This document shows, one piece after another, positions 7,889 to 16,040 of a stretch of DNA of 64,000 nucleotides; position 1 is the stretch's first letter; every line of letters starts with the position of its first letter. The notes beneath the pieces are model-generated. The model had not been told where the DNA came from, searched no databases, and saw only the letters and a list, made by a program, of their open reading frames with translations. The stretch is from positions 1,754,406-1,818,405 of the forward strand of contig NZ_JABSTZ010000001.1 of NCBI RefSeq assembly GCF_013283745.1. Direction: 5' to 3'. This DNA is from Aeromicrobium stalagmiti. GTDB taxonomy: Bacteria > Actinomycetota > Actinomycetes > Propionibacteriales > Nocardioidaceae. The translations under genes and the position numbers were made by a program.

Positions 7889-9406
7889 ATGACACTCACC
7901 GTCCTCGATCGTCAGCACACGATCGCCAAGCCGGGCTTCAACCGCTGGCTCATCCCGCCGGCGGCGCTCGCCGTCCACCTGTGCATCGGGCAGGCATACG
8001 CCACCAGCGTCTACAAGGCGTCGCTGGTCAAGAACTTCGATGCGAGCCTGACGCAGATCGGCATCATCTTCTCGATCGCGATCGTCATGCTGGGCGTCTC
8101 GGCCGCCGTGTTCGGCACCTGGGTCGACACGGGCGGCCCTCGTCGCGCGATGTTCACGGCCGCGCTGTTCTGGTCGGGCGGGTTCGCGATCGGCTCGCTC
8201 GGCATCGCGACCGACCAGCTCTGGCTCGTCTACCTCGGCTACGGCTTCATCGGCGGTATCGGGCTCGGGATCGGCTACATCTCGCCGGTCTCGACCCTCA
8301 TCAAGTGGTTCCCCGACCGCCCCGGCCTCGCCACCGGCATGGCGATCATGGGCTTTGGTGGCGGCGCGATGATCGCCAGTCCGCTCTCGGCCAAGCTGCT
8401 GGGCATCTACGACGACTCCTTCGACACCGCGACCGGCGTCGCATCCGGATCAGCGGTCGCCAAGCTCTTCATCACGCTCGGCGTCGTCTACCTCGTGCTC
8501 ATGATGTTCGGAGCGTGGCTGATCCGCGTCCCGGCGGACGGGTGGAAGCCGGCCGGGTTCGACCCCTCGACGGTGAAGTCGAAGGCCCTGGTGACGACCG
8601 ACAACGTCTCGGCTGCCAACGCGATCAAGACACCGCAGTTCTGGCTGCTGTGGGTCGTGCTGTTCTGCAACGTGACCGCCGGCATCGGCATCCTCGAGCA
8701 GGCGGCACCGATGATCCAGGACTTCTTCCGTGAAGGTGCCGACTCGACCGTCGCTGCTGCTTCAGCCGCAGGCTTCGTCGGGCTGCTGTCGCTGTTCAAC
8801 CTGTCGGGCCGGTTCATCTGGTCGTCGACGTCGGACGTCGTGGGCCGCAAGAACATCTACGTCGGCTACCTCGGCCTCGGCATCGTGCTCTACGCGTTCC
8901 TGGCCTTCCAGGGATCGAGCTCGACGATCCTGTTCGCGCTCGTCGCGGGAGTCATCATCAGCTTCTACGGCGGTGGGTTCGCGACGGCGCCCGCCTATCT
9001 GCGGGACCTGTTCGGCACCTACCAGGTCGGAGCGATCCACGGACGGTTGCTGACGGCGTGGGCCGCTGCCGGTGTCGTCGGACCGCTGATCATCAACGGC
9101 TTCCTCGATGCTCGGGGCGAGCCCGGGCAGCTGAATGCGAGCGACTACCGCCCGGCCCTGCTGACCATGGTCGGGATCCTGGCGGTGGGCTTCGTCGCCA
9201 ACCTCCTGATCCGCCCCGTCGCCGACCGGTTCCACGAGGAGAAGAGGCCCGTGACCAGCACGGCTGAGGAGTCGGTCGGCTCGGCCGCGCACGACGTCGC
9301 GGTCGACCAGGCCGGCCCCCTGCTCCTCGTCGCGTGGATCGTGGTGCTGGTGCCGTTGGCGTACGGGATCTACGAGACCGTGGTCAAGGCCGCCGACCTC
9401 TTCTGA
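7889..9406 (+). CDS. OFA-family major facilitator (oxalate/formate antiporter-like)
   Basis: A 505-residue MFS transporter with about 12-13 membrane helices. It fits the OFA family: an early IGQAYATSVYKASL segment in helix 1, YLGYGFIGGIGLGIGYISPVSTLIKWFPDRPGLATG between helices 4 and 5, and GGGFATAPAYLRDLFG in the second half. OFA members exchange small carboxylates such as oxalate and formate, but many are uncharacterised. I chose ATG 7889, with the run of G just upstream serving as ribosome binding site; a TTG at 7877 is the alternative. An extra C-terminal helix follows a charged linker (about residues 440-470). It converges on a YdeP-like formate-dehydrogenase homologue. Confidence 0.82.
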   Translation: MTLTVLDRQHTIAKPGFNRWLIPPAALAVHLCIGQAYATSVYKASLVKNFDASLTQIGIIFSIAIVMLGVSAAVFGTWVDTGGPRRAMFTAALFWSGGFAIGSLGIATDQLWLVYLGYGFIGGIGLGIGYISPVSTLIKWFPDRPGLATGMAIMGFGGGAMIASPLSAKLLGIYDDSFDTATGVASGSAVAKLFITLGVVYLVLMMFGAWLIRVPADGWKPAGFDPSTVKSKALVTTDNVSAANAIKTPQFWLLWVVLFCNVTAGIGILEQAAPMIQDFFREGADSTVAAASAAGFVGLLSLFNLSGRFIWSSTSDVVGRKNIYVGYLGLGIVLYAFLAFQGSSSTILFALVAGVIISFYGGGFATAPAYLRDLFGTYQVGAIHGRLLTAWAAAGVVGPLIINGFLDARGEPGQLNASDYRPALLTMVGILAVGFVANLLIRPVADRFHEEKRPVTSTAEESVGSAAHDVAVDQAGPLLLVAWIVVLVPLAYGIYETVVKAADLF

Positions 9407-9429
9407 CCCAGCGCTGACGAGACCCTTGT

Positions 9430-9489
9430 GGCCCCTTGAGGAGACCGTTGCCGCCCTACGCAGGGCGGCAAAGGTCTCGTCGAGGGGCC
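9430..9489. terminator. bidirectional hairpin between convergent genes
   Basis: Arms 9430-9457 and 9462-9489 pair around the loop ACGC. The inner GCCGCCCT/AGGGCGGC and the GAGACC/GGTCTC blocks are perfect, separated by a GTT/AAA internal loop, and the outer part has a few mismatches. The arms are about 28 bases, long for a terminator. It lies between the 3' ends of the transporter and the oxidoreductase. Confidence 0.7.
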
Positions 9490-9559
9490 GAAACCCTCTC
9501 GCCGAGGGGCAGGAACCCTCTCGCCGAGGGGCGGGAACGCTCTCGTCAGCGGAGGGGTC
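9473..9559. repeat. tandem repeat of about 22 bp, each unit self-complementary
   Basis: Units begin at about 9473, 9494, 9516 and 9538. The two central units (9494-9515 and 9516-9537) differ at one base. The outer ones are degenerate. Each unit contains CCCTC-TCGCC-GAGGG, a small hairpin. The first unit is also the 3' arm of the preceding hairpin. The last unit reaches the stop of the oxidoreductase gene. Confidence 0.75.
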
Positions 9560-11930
9560 AGCTCAGGTGGGTGGGCTGCGGATGCTTCTTGTGCGCCTCG
9601 TCCGAGCCCGTCGGCGCCTGGCTCGCGCTGCTCTCGTAGGAGCCGTGCTGGGTGCGAGCGAGGTCCGACGCCGCCATCTTGATGATGACTGACTTGGACG
9701 TCGGCGTGTTGCTGCCGTCCGCGGTCGAGTCGAGGGGCACCAGGGGATTGGTCTCGGGGTAATAGGCGGCTGCCGACCCGCGGGGGGTGTCGTACGCGAC
9801 GATGCGGAAGTCGCGAGCGACCCGATCGATGTCATCGTCGTCCCACCGGGTCGACAGGTCGACGAGGTCGCCGGCCGAGAAGCCCAACGACGCGATGTCG
9901 TCGGGGTGGACGAACACGACACGCCGGCCGCCCTCGATGCCGCGGTAGCGATCGCTCAGGCCATAGATCGTGGTGTTGAACTGGTCGTGGCTGCGCAGGG
10001 TCTGCAGGACGAGGTGACCCTGCGGCACGTGCAGGACCTCGACGGGCGAGACGACGAACTCGGCCGATCCCGACTTCGTGTCGAAGGTGCGGGTGTCGCG
10101 AGGCGGATGGGGCAGGACGAACCCGCCGGGTCGGTCGACCTTGGCGGTGTAGTCCTCGCAGCCGGCCACGACGCGGGAGATGTGGTCGCGCACGACGTCG
10201 TAGTCGTCGCGCATCGCGGACCAGCGGATGCCGTGGCGGTCGCCCAGGACCGCCTCGGCGATGCCGCAGACGATGGCAGTCTCCGAGCGCAGGTGCTTGC
10301 TGGCCGGCTCGAGGACGCCCCGCGACGCGTGAACCGCGCAGACCGAGTCCTCGACCGAGATGAACTGCTCCATGCCGCCGCGGACGTCCTTCTCCGTACG
10401 GCCGAGGGTGGGCAGGATCAACGCGGTGTCGCCGCACACCAGGTGCGAGCGGTTGAGCTTGGTCGAGATCTGCACCGTCAGCCGCGTCCTCGCCAGGGCG
10501 GCTGCTGCCACCGGGGTGTCCGACACGGCCTGCACGAAGTTGCCGCCGAGACCGATGAAGACGTGGGCGTGACCGTCGCGCATCGCTCGGATGCTGTCGA
10601 CCGTGTCGAGACCGTGCTCCCGGGGCGGGTCGAAGCCGAACTCGGCCTGCAGCGCGTCGAGGAACTTCGCCGGCGGACGCTCCCAGATGCCCATCGTGCG
10701 GTCGCCCTGGACGTTGGAGTGCCCGCGGATCGGGAACAGGCCCGCGCCCGGCTTGCCGATGTCGCCGCGCGCGAACGCGACGTTGCAGACCTCCTTGATG
10801 GTGGCGACGGCGTTGCGGTGCTGCGTCAGCCCCATGGCCCAGCAGTAGATCGTCTTGGAGGAGGCGCGGATCATCTCGGCGGCCTGCGTGATCTGGGCCC
10901 GGGTCAGGCCGGTCGCGTGCTCCACCACGGCCCAGTCGACGGACGCGACGTGCTGCGCCCAGGCCTCGAAGCCGGTCGAGTGACGCTCGATGAAGTCGTG
11001 GTCCAGCGCGTCCCACTCCACGAGCAGCGACCCGATTGCCTGGAAGAAGGCCAGGTCGCCGTTGATCTTGATCGGCAGGTGCAGGTCGGCGATCTCGGTG
11101 CCCTTGCCGACGATGCCCCGGGGAACCTGCGGGTTGCGGAAGTTGTGCAGGCCCGCCTCCTTGAGCGGGTTGACCGCGATGATCTTGGCGCCGCGACGCT
11201 TGGCGATCTCGAGGGCGGAGAGCATGCGGGGGTGGTTGGTGCCGGGGTTCTGCCCGGCGATCAGGATCAGGTCGGCCTGGTAGACGTCGTTCATCGACAC
11301 GCTCGCCTTGCCGATGCCGATCGACTCCGCCAGCGCGATGCTGGTCGACTCGTGGCACATGTTCGAGCAGTCGGGCATGTTGTTGGTGCCGAAGGCGCGC
11401 GCGAACAGCTGGTAGGAGAACGCGGACTCGTTGGACGCGCGGCCCGAGGTGTAGAACACGGCCTCGTCGGGGCTCTGCAGAGCGGTCATGTGGTCGGCGA
11501 CCAGCGCGAAGGCCTCGTCCCACTCGATCGGCTCGTAGTGCGTGCCACCGGGACGCTTGACCATCGGGTGGGTGATGCGCCCCTGCTGCCCGAGCCAGTA
11601 CTCGTCGTGGGAGTCGAGCTCCTCGATGCTGTGGCGGGCGAAGAACGCCGGGGTGGCCCGCTTCTTCGTCGCCTCCTCGGCGACGGCCTTGGCGCCGTTC
11701 TCGCAGAACTCCGCGGCGTGGCGGTGCTCGGGGTCTGGATCGGGCCACGCGCAGCTCATGCAGTCGAAGCCGTCGGCCTGGTTGAGCTTGAGGAGCGTCT
11801 TGGCGGTGTTCTTCACGCCCATGTGCCCGATCGCGCGCTTCATCGAGACGGCGACGGCCTTGACGCCGGCCGCATGGTGCTCCTGGTCATGGACCCGGAG
11901 CTCGTTCTCGTTGATCTGGTCCTTCGGCAT
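9558..11930 (-). CDS. FdhF/YdeP-family molybdopterin oxidoreductase
   Basis: A 790-residue molybdopterin enzyme related to formate dehydrogenase H. Near the N-terminus is CMSCAWPDPDPEHRH...FCENGAKA (Cys at about 57, 60 and 76), typical of the YdeP branch. The segment NMCHESTSIALAESIGIGKA follows, in which the Cys aligns with the selenocysteine/Mo ligand of FdhF. Then come the GQNPGTNHPRM and NPLKEAGL motifs and a C-terminal dinucleotide-binding domain (about 590-750). The true substrate of this branch is uncertain. I chose ATG 11930, which has AGGGGG at good spacing; ATG 11954 is possible. It converges on an OFA transporter, which suggests small-carboxylate metabolism (inference). Confidence 0.85.
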   Translation of the reverse strand: MPKDQINENELRVHDQEHHAAGVKAVAVSMKRAIGHMGVKNTAKTLLKLNQADGFDCMSCAWPDPDPEHRHAAEFCENGAKAVAEEATKKRATPAFFARHSIEELDSHDEYWLGQQGRITHPMVKRPGGTHYEPIEWDEAFALVADHMTALQSPDEAVFYTSGRASNESAFSYQLFARAFGTNNMPDCSNMCHESTSIALAESIGIGKASVSMNDVYQADLILIAGQNPGTNHPRMLSALEIAKRRGAKIIAVNPLKEAGLHNFRNPQVPRGIVGKGTEIADLHLPIKINGDLAFFQAIGSLLVEWDALDHDFIERHSTGFEAWAQHVASVDWAVVEHATGLTRAQITQAAEMIRASSKTIYCWAMGLTQHRNAVATIKEVCNVAFARGDIGKPGAGLFPIRGHSNVQGDRTMGIWERPPAKFLDALQAEFGFDPPREHGLDTVDSIRAMRDGHAHVFIGLGGNFVQAVSDTPVAAAALARTRLTVQISTKLNRSHLVCGDTALILPTLGRTEKDVRGGMEQFISVEDSVCAVHASRGVLEPASKHLRSETAIVCGIAEAVLGDRHGIRWSAMRDDYDVVRDHISRVVAGCEDYTAKVDRPGGFVLPHPPRDTRTFDTKSGSAEFVVSPVEVLHVPQGHLVLQTLRSHDQFNTTIYGLSDRYRGIEGGRRVVFVHPDDIASLGFSAGDLVDLSTRWDDDDIDRVARDFRIVAYDTPRGSAAAYYPETNPLVPLDSTADGSNTPTSKSVIIKMAASDLARTQHGSYESSASQAPTGSDEAHKKHPQPTHLS

Positions 11931-11993
11931 GGAGTGCCCCCTGTTCGCTTCCATTGTGAGTCGGTATCGTGCTGCCCGCACCTTCGGGAGCGG

Positions 11994-12431
11994 TCAGCGT
12001 GAGAGTCGCGGGGCGGTGTGCCCGATCTCGGTGGTGATCTCTCCCGGCACGGCAGCGGTGCCGGTGGGGACCAGACGGACGACGACGGACTCGCGTCCCC
12101 AGCGCTCGACGGCCCCGTCGCTGTCGGCGAGGTTGAGCCGTCCGGTCTTCAGCGCGGTCGCGACGGCGTCCCAGTGCTCCGAGCCGGGCTGGACGACCTC
12201 GACGCGGGCCTCGGCCTCGGCCGCGAGGGCGCGGGTCGTCTTGCTGCGCAGCAGCAGCGTGACGGTCTGCTGGTCGGCGATGCCCGGCAACGCCTGCTCG
12301 GTGCCGCCGGAGACGACGCACACCGCGTCACCGACCCACTCGTGCCAGACGGCACGGCTGGCGCCGCCGAAGGAGACCCAGACGAGGCCCGACTTCTTGG
12401 CGAGCTCGGCGACGAGGTCGGTCGTGGTCAT
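11994..12431 (-). CDS. conserved hypothetical protein
   Basis: A 145-residue soluble protein that I cannot assign. It has no signal peptide or membrane segment. It opens with TTTDLVAELAKKSGLVWVSF and contains a VTLLLRSKTTRALAAEAEARVEVV helix-strand unit and a C-terminal SVVVRLVPTG strand. The alternating strands could form a small split-barrel-like fold (speculative). It ends 63 bp before the YdeP-like start and begins 20 bp after the esterase stop, so the three may be co-transcribed. Confidence 0.55.
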   Translation of the reverse strand: MTTTDLVAELAKKSGLVWVSFGGASRAVWHEWVGDAVCVVSGGTEQALPGIADQQTVTLLLRSKTTRALAAEAEARVEVVQPGSEHWDAVATALKTGRLNLADSDGAVERWGRESVVVRLVPTGTAAVPGEITTEIGHTAPRLSR

Positions 12432-12451
12432 GCGGTCAGCACATCACATCG

Positions 12452-13498
12452 TCAGACCTGGGCGACGCGGGCGCTCCGGGGGACGGGCGTCGTGACCATC
12501 GTGGGCGCCGTCTCGGCGACGTCACGTGTGGCCAACGAGCGCACGAACGTGCCGATCTCGCCGATCGCGAGCCGTGCCTCGGGCACCCAGGACGCTGCCG
12601 CGTGGAACACGTGGACCTGCTTCTCCCAGACCTGCAGGTCGCACGGCACGCCCGCTGAGACGAGGCGGTTGGCCATCAGCTCGGCGTCGGCCATGAGCAC
12701 CTCGCGTGACCCGACGTGGATCATCGCCGGCGGCATGTCGGCGAGCGGCATGTTGACCGGGTCGACGCGTCGTCCGACGATGCCCCGGCGGGTGTCCATG
12801 CGCAGCGACACGTCCGAGAGCTTGGCGACGGCGTGCATCGGGAAGGTCTGGCAGCGGTGCGCGTTGCGGTGCGCCAGCTTGCCCGTCGGGTCGAAGTCGA
12901 GCAGCGGCGAGATCGCGACGACCCCGGCGGGCCGGCCCCATCCTTCGTCGATGACGGCGCGCGCGACGCTGAACGCCAGGTAGCCGCCGGCGGAGTCGCC
13001 GGCGATCGTGATGTTCTCGGGACGGTAGCCCTGCTCGAGCAGCCAGCGGAAGCCGTCGACGCCGTCGGCGACCGACTCGGTGATCGGCTCGTAGGGCATC
13101 TGGCGGTAGCCGACGTTGAGGACCGGCTGCTTCGCGGCGAACGAGATGCGCGACACGAGGCGACGGTGGGTGTTGAGGCCACAGGTCAGGAACGCCCCGC
13201 CGTGGAAGTAGAGGATCGCGTGCTCGTTGCCGCCGTTGACGTCGGCGACGCCCTTGGCCTGCAGCCACTCGCTGGTGGAGGTCGGCAGGTCGACCGAGCG
13301 CCACATCGTGCCCTCGTGGACGGGCAGCAGCTTGGCAGCGTGCTCGACCACGTTGGGCGGGAACAGGTCGAAGGGGAGATGGGCCCAGAGGCCGAGGAGC
13401 GGACGCACGGTGTGGCGCAGGCCGAAGCCCAGCGCTCTCGACTGCAGACTTGCGCCACGGAAGTACTGCGGCTCGGCAGCGAGTGACAGGTGCGCCAT
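12452..13498 (-). CDS. alpha/beta hydrolase, hormone-sensitive lipase type
   Basis: A 348-residue esterase/lipase of the HSL (type IV) family. The oxyanion-hole motif HGGAF (about residues 99-103) and the nucleophile elbow GDSAGG (about 166-171) are clear. The Asp and His of the triad are probably in EVLMADAE and in EKQVHVFHAA. It probably cleaves an acyl ester. It is divergent from a wax ester/triacylglycerol synthase with a 130-bp shared region that holds two inverted repeats. Synthesis and breakdown of storage lipid could therefore be co-regulated (inference). The ATG at 13498 has GAGGGAGGG upstream. Confidence 0.85.
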   Translation of the reverse strand: MAHLSLAAEPQYFRGASLQSRALGFGLRHTVRPLLGLWAHLPFDLFPPNVVEHAAKLLPVHEGTMWRSVDLPTSTSEWLQAKGVADVNGGNEHAILYFHGGAFLTCGLNTHRRLVSRISFAAKQPVLNVGYRQMPYEPITESVADGVDGFRWLLEQGYRPENITIAGDSAGGYLAFSVARAVIDEGWGRPAGVVAISPLLDFDPTGKLAHRNAHRCQTFPMHAVAKLSDVSLRMDTRRGIVGRRVDPVNMPLADMPPAMIHVGSREVLMADAELMANRLVSAGVPCDLQVWEKQVHVFHAAASWVPEARLAIGEIGTFVRSLATRDVAETAPTMVTTPVPRSARVAQV

Positions 13499-13551
13499 CG
13501 TGATTTCCCTCCCTCAGGACCGTTCCCCGATGGACGGCCGTTTACGAATAT

Positions 13552-13603
13552 GTCACATAGAGTGACTTGCGCCACACGTGGTCGTTAGCGTACTGCCGGT
13601 ACG
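13552..13603. promoter_or_regulatory. two 5-5-5 inverted repeats in a divergent promoter region
   Basis: GTCAC-ATAGA-GTGAC at 13552-13566 and CGTAC-TGCCG-GTACG at 13589-13603 are both perfect 15-bp inverted repeats with 5-base arms and spacer. They lie between the divergent esterase and acyltransferase genes and are plausible operators. No matching regulator gene is adjacent. Confidence 0.45.
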
Positions 13604-13628
13604 TACTCCCTCGCCTAAGGATTGCCGA

Positions 13629-15005
13629 ATGTCGTTCATGCCCCCCACCGACTCCATGTTCTTGCTGGCGGAGTCCCGGGAGCATCCGATGCACGTGGGT
13701 GGCCTGCAGCTGTTCGTGCCGCCGGAGGGGTCCGGTCCGGAGTACGCCCGCGAGATGGTCGCGGCGTTCCGGGAGTCCGGCCAGGTCTCGCCGCTGTTCC
13801 GCAAGCGCCCCGCCGAGCCGGTCGGGTCGCTGGGCAACACGTGGTGGAAGGTCGACGAGGCGATCGACTTCGACTACCACGTGCGCCACTCGGCGGTGCC
13901 CCAGCCGGGACGCATCCGCGAGCTGCTGCAGCTGACGTCGCGCTGGCACGGCTCGCTGCTCGACCGCCACCGCCCGCTGTGGGAGGCGCACGTCGTCGAG
14001 GGCCTCTCCGACGGGCGCATCGCCGTCTACAGCAAGATCCACCACTCGATGGTCGACGGCGTCTCGGCGCTGCGGCTCATGCAGAAGTCGCTGAGCGAGG
14101 ACCCTGACGCGCGGGACTGCACGCCGCCGTGGGGCGTCATGAGCCGGAGCGCCGGCGGCTCCAGGCGCGGCCTCGACCCGATGGGGCTGCTCCGCACGAG
14201 CGCCGGCGCCCTCGGCGACATCGCGGGGCTGGTGCCGGCGTCGATGCGCATCGGCAGCCAGATCATCCGCGACGGCGACATCACGCTGCCCCGGGCGCCG
14301 AAGACGATCCTCAACGGCCCGGTCGGCGGCGCGCGACGGTTCGCGGCGCAGTCGTGGGAGATCGAGCGCATCCAGCGGGTCGCGAAGTCGTCCGCCACGA
14401 CGCTCAACGACGTCGTGCTCGCAATGGTGTCGGGCGCCCTGCGCGAGTACCTCCTCGAGCAGCACGCGCTGCCCGACGAGCCCATGACCGCGATGGTGCC
14501 GGTGTCGCTCGCCCTGCGCGCGGAGTCGGCCGGCACCGACGGGGGAGGGGGCAACTCCGTCGGCGCGATCGTGGTCAACCTGGCGACCGACCGCGAGCAG
14601 GGAGCGACCCGGCTGGAGGAGATCGCCTACTCCTCGCGACAGGCCAAGAAGATCATGGGCGACCTGTCGCCGACGCAGATCCTGGCGTTCTCGGCCCTGC
14701 AGATGCTGCCGCTGGCGCTCACGCCGGTGCCGGGGTTCGTCAAGTACACCCACCCGCCGTTCAACGTCATCGTCTCCAACGTCCCGGGCCCGAAGAACCC
14801 GATGTACTTCAACGGCGCCAAGCTCGACGGGATGTACCCGGTCTCGATCGTCCTCGACGGCCAGGCGCTCAACATCACGCTGACGAGTCGCGACAAGTAC
14901 CTCGACTTCGGGCTCATCGGCTGCCGTCGGTCCGTCCCTCACCTGCAGCGGCTGCTCACGCACCTCGAGTCGTCCCTGGCCGAGCTGGAGAAGAGCTGGG
15001 GGTAG
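13629..15005 (+). CDS. wax ester synthase/acyl-CoA:diacylglycerol acyltransferase (WS/DGAT)
   Basis: A 458-residue bifunctional acyltransferase that joins acyl-CoA to diacylglycerol or a fatty alcohol and so makes storage lipid. The active-site HHxxxDG motif is present as HHSMVDG (about residues 137-143). Other family signatures are seen: the N-terminal PPTDSMFLLAE, the LNDVVLAMVSGALREYL helix and NVPGPKNPMYFNGAKL near the C-terminus. Length matches the family. The ATG at 13629 has TAAGGA eight bases upstream. It is followed by a hairpin and is divergent from an esterase. Confidence 0.92.
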   Translation: MSFMPPTDSMFLLAESREHPMHVGGLQLFVPPEGSGPEYAREMVAAFRESGQVSPLFRKRPAEPVGSLGNTWWKVDEAIDFDYHVRHSAVPQPGRIRELLQLTSRWHGSLLDRHRPLWEAHVVEGLSDGRIAVYSKIHHSMVDGVSALRLMQKSLSEDPDARDCTPPWGVMSRSAGGSRRGLDPMGLLRTSAGALGDIAGLVPASMRIGSQIIRDGDITLPRAPKTILNGPVGGARRFAAQSWEIERIQRVAKSSATTLNDVVLAMVSGALREYLLEQHALPDEPMTAMVPVSLALRAESAGTDGGGGNSVGAIVVNLATDREQGATRLEEIAYSSRQAKKIMGDLSPTQILAFSALQMLPLALTPVPGFVKYTHPPFNVIVSNVPGPKNPMYFNGAKLDGMYPVSIVLDGQALNITLTSRDKYLDFGLIGCRRSVPHLQRLLTHLESSLAELEKSWG

Positions 15006-15006
15006 C

Positions 15007-15029
15007 GCGCAGTCGCGCGCTGACTGCGC
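15007..15029 (+). terminator. hairpin after the WS/DGAT gene
   Basis: GCGCAGTC (15007-15014) pairs perfectly with GACTGCGC (15022-15029) around a 7-base GC-rich loop, starting 2 bases after the stop codon. There is no U-tract. Confidence 0.5.
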
Positions 15030-15071
15030 CCCCGCCGGCCCGCCGCGGAGGGTGATCGGCAGACTGTCGGG

Positions 15072-15944
15072 GTGAACGCCTTTCTCGTCGCCGTCGCGAT
15101 CCTCGGCGTCTCCGCCTCCGGCCCGCTCATGGCAGGGGCCTCCGCGCCGGCGTTGGCCATCGCGTTCTGGCGCAACGCCCTCGGGACGGCGGCCGTCGCG
15201 CCGTTCGCGGCCTCGCGCGCCAAGGCTGAGCTGGGCGGTCTCGACCGGGACGGGTGGCGCACGACGATCTTCGCCGGTCTCATGCTGGCCGCGCACTTCG
15301 CCACGTGGTGCACCTCGCTCAAGATGACCTCCGTCGCGGCCGCGACGGCGATGGTCAGCATGCAGGTGGTCTTCGTCGTCGTGATCGATCGCCTGCGCGG
15401 TGACGCGGCTCCGGTCGCGGTCGTGGTCGGGATCGGCGTCGCTGTCGCGGGCGTCCTGGTCATCACCGGCGTCGACTTCACGCTGTCGACCCGTGCGCTG
15501 ACCGGCGACCTGCTCGCGCTCGTCGGCGGTCTCACCGCCGCGCTCTACCTGATGGCGGGCAGCCGGGTGCGCGAGCGCGTGTCGACGTCGTCCTACACGG
15601 TCGCCTGCTACGGCATCTGTGCCGTGACGCTGGCGATCGGCTGCCTCGTCGCGCAGACGGAGATGGTCGACTTCTCCGGCACGACGTGGGCCGCCATCAT
15701 CGGCGTCACGATCTGCGCGCAGCTGCTCGGCCACTCCGTGCTCAACCACCTGTTGGCGGTCATGAGCCCCGGGCTGATCTCGCTCCTGCTCCTGCTCGAG
15801 GTGCCGGGCGCGGCGCTGCTCGCCGGCATCTTCCTCGACCAGACGCCTCCTGTCGGGGTCTACGTCGGGCTGGCCCTGATCCTGGCCGGTCTCGTCGTCG
15901 TGGTGACCCGTCGCACACCGCCCGAGGTCGTCCTCGCGGAGTGA
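15072..15944 (+). CDS. EamA/DMT-family transporter
   Basis: A 290-residue membrane protein with ten predicted helices in two five-helix EamA halves. FWRNALGTAAVAPF and the SLKMTSVAAATAMVSMQVVF segment mark the first half, and GHSVLNHLLAVMSPGLISLLLLLEVPGA the second. DMT transporters usually export small metabolites; the substrate cannot be told. The GTG at 15072 is preceded by CAGACT with six bases between, so it may be leaderless. Confidence 0.85.
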   Translation: MNAFLVAVAILGVSASGPLMAGASAPALAIAFWRNALGTAAVAPFAASRAKAELGGLDRDGWRTTIFAGLMLAAHFATWCTSLKMTSVAAATAMVSMQVVFVVVIDRLRGDAAPVAVVVGIGVAVAGVLVITGVDFTLSTRALTGDLLALVGGLTAALYLMAGSRVRERVSTSSYTVACYGICAVTLAIGCLVAQTEMVDFSGTTWAAIIGVTICAQLLGHSVLNHLLAVMSPGLISLLLLLEVPGAALLAGIFLDQTPPVGVYVGLALILAGLVVVVTRRTPPEVVLAE

Positions 15945-16040
15945 CGCGTGGGGGATGTCACGAGAGACTCCGCGCGACGTGCAGGTTACTAGTCGGTACA
16001 GTCAGCAGGTCACCGCCGCAGCAACCGTTGGGAGCCCACG

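Noticed and set aside
9473-9559. Possible CRISPR array
   Set aside because: The repeats are directly adjacent with no spacers, only three to four units exist, and no cas gene is in the window.
13578-13628. Upstream start for the WS/DGAT gene
   Set aside because: The extension is unlike any acyltransferase N-terminus and covers the inverted repeat; ATG 13629 has a ribosome binding site and the family start.
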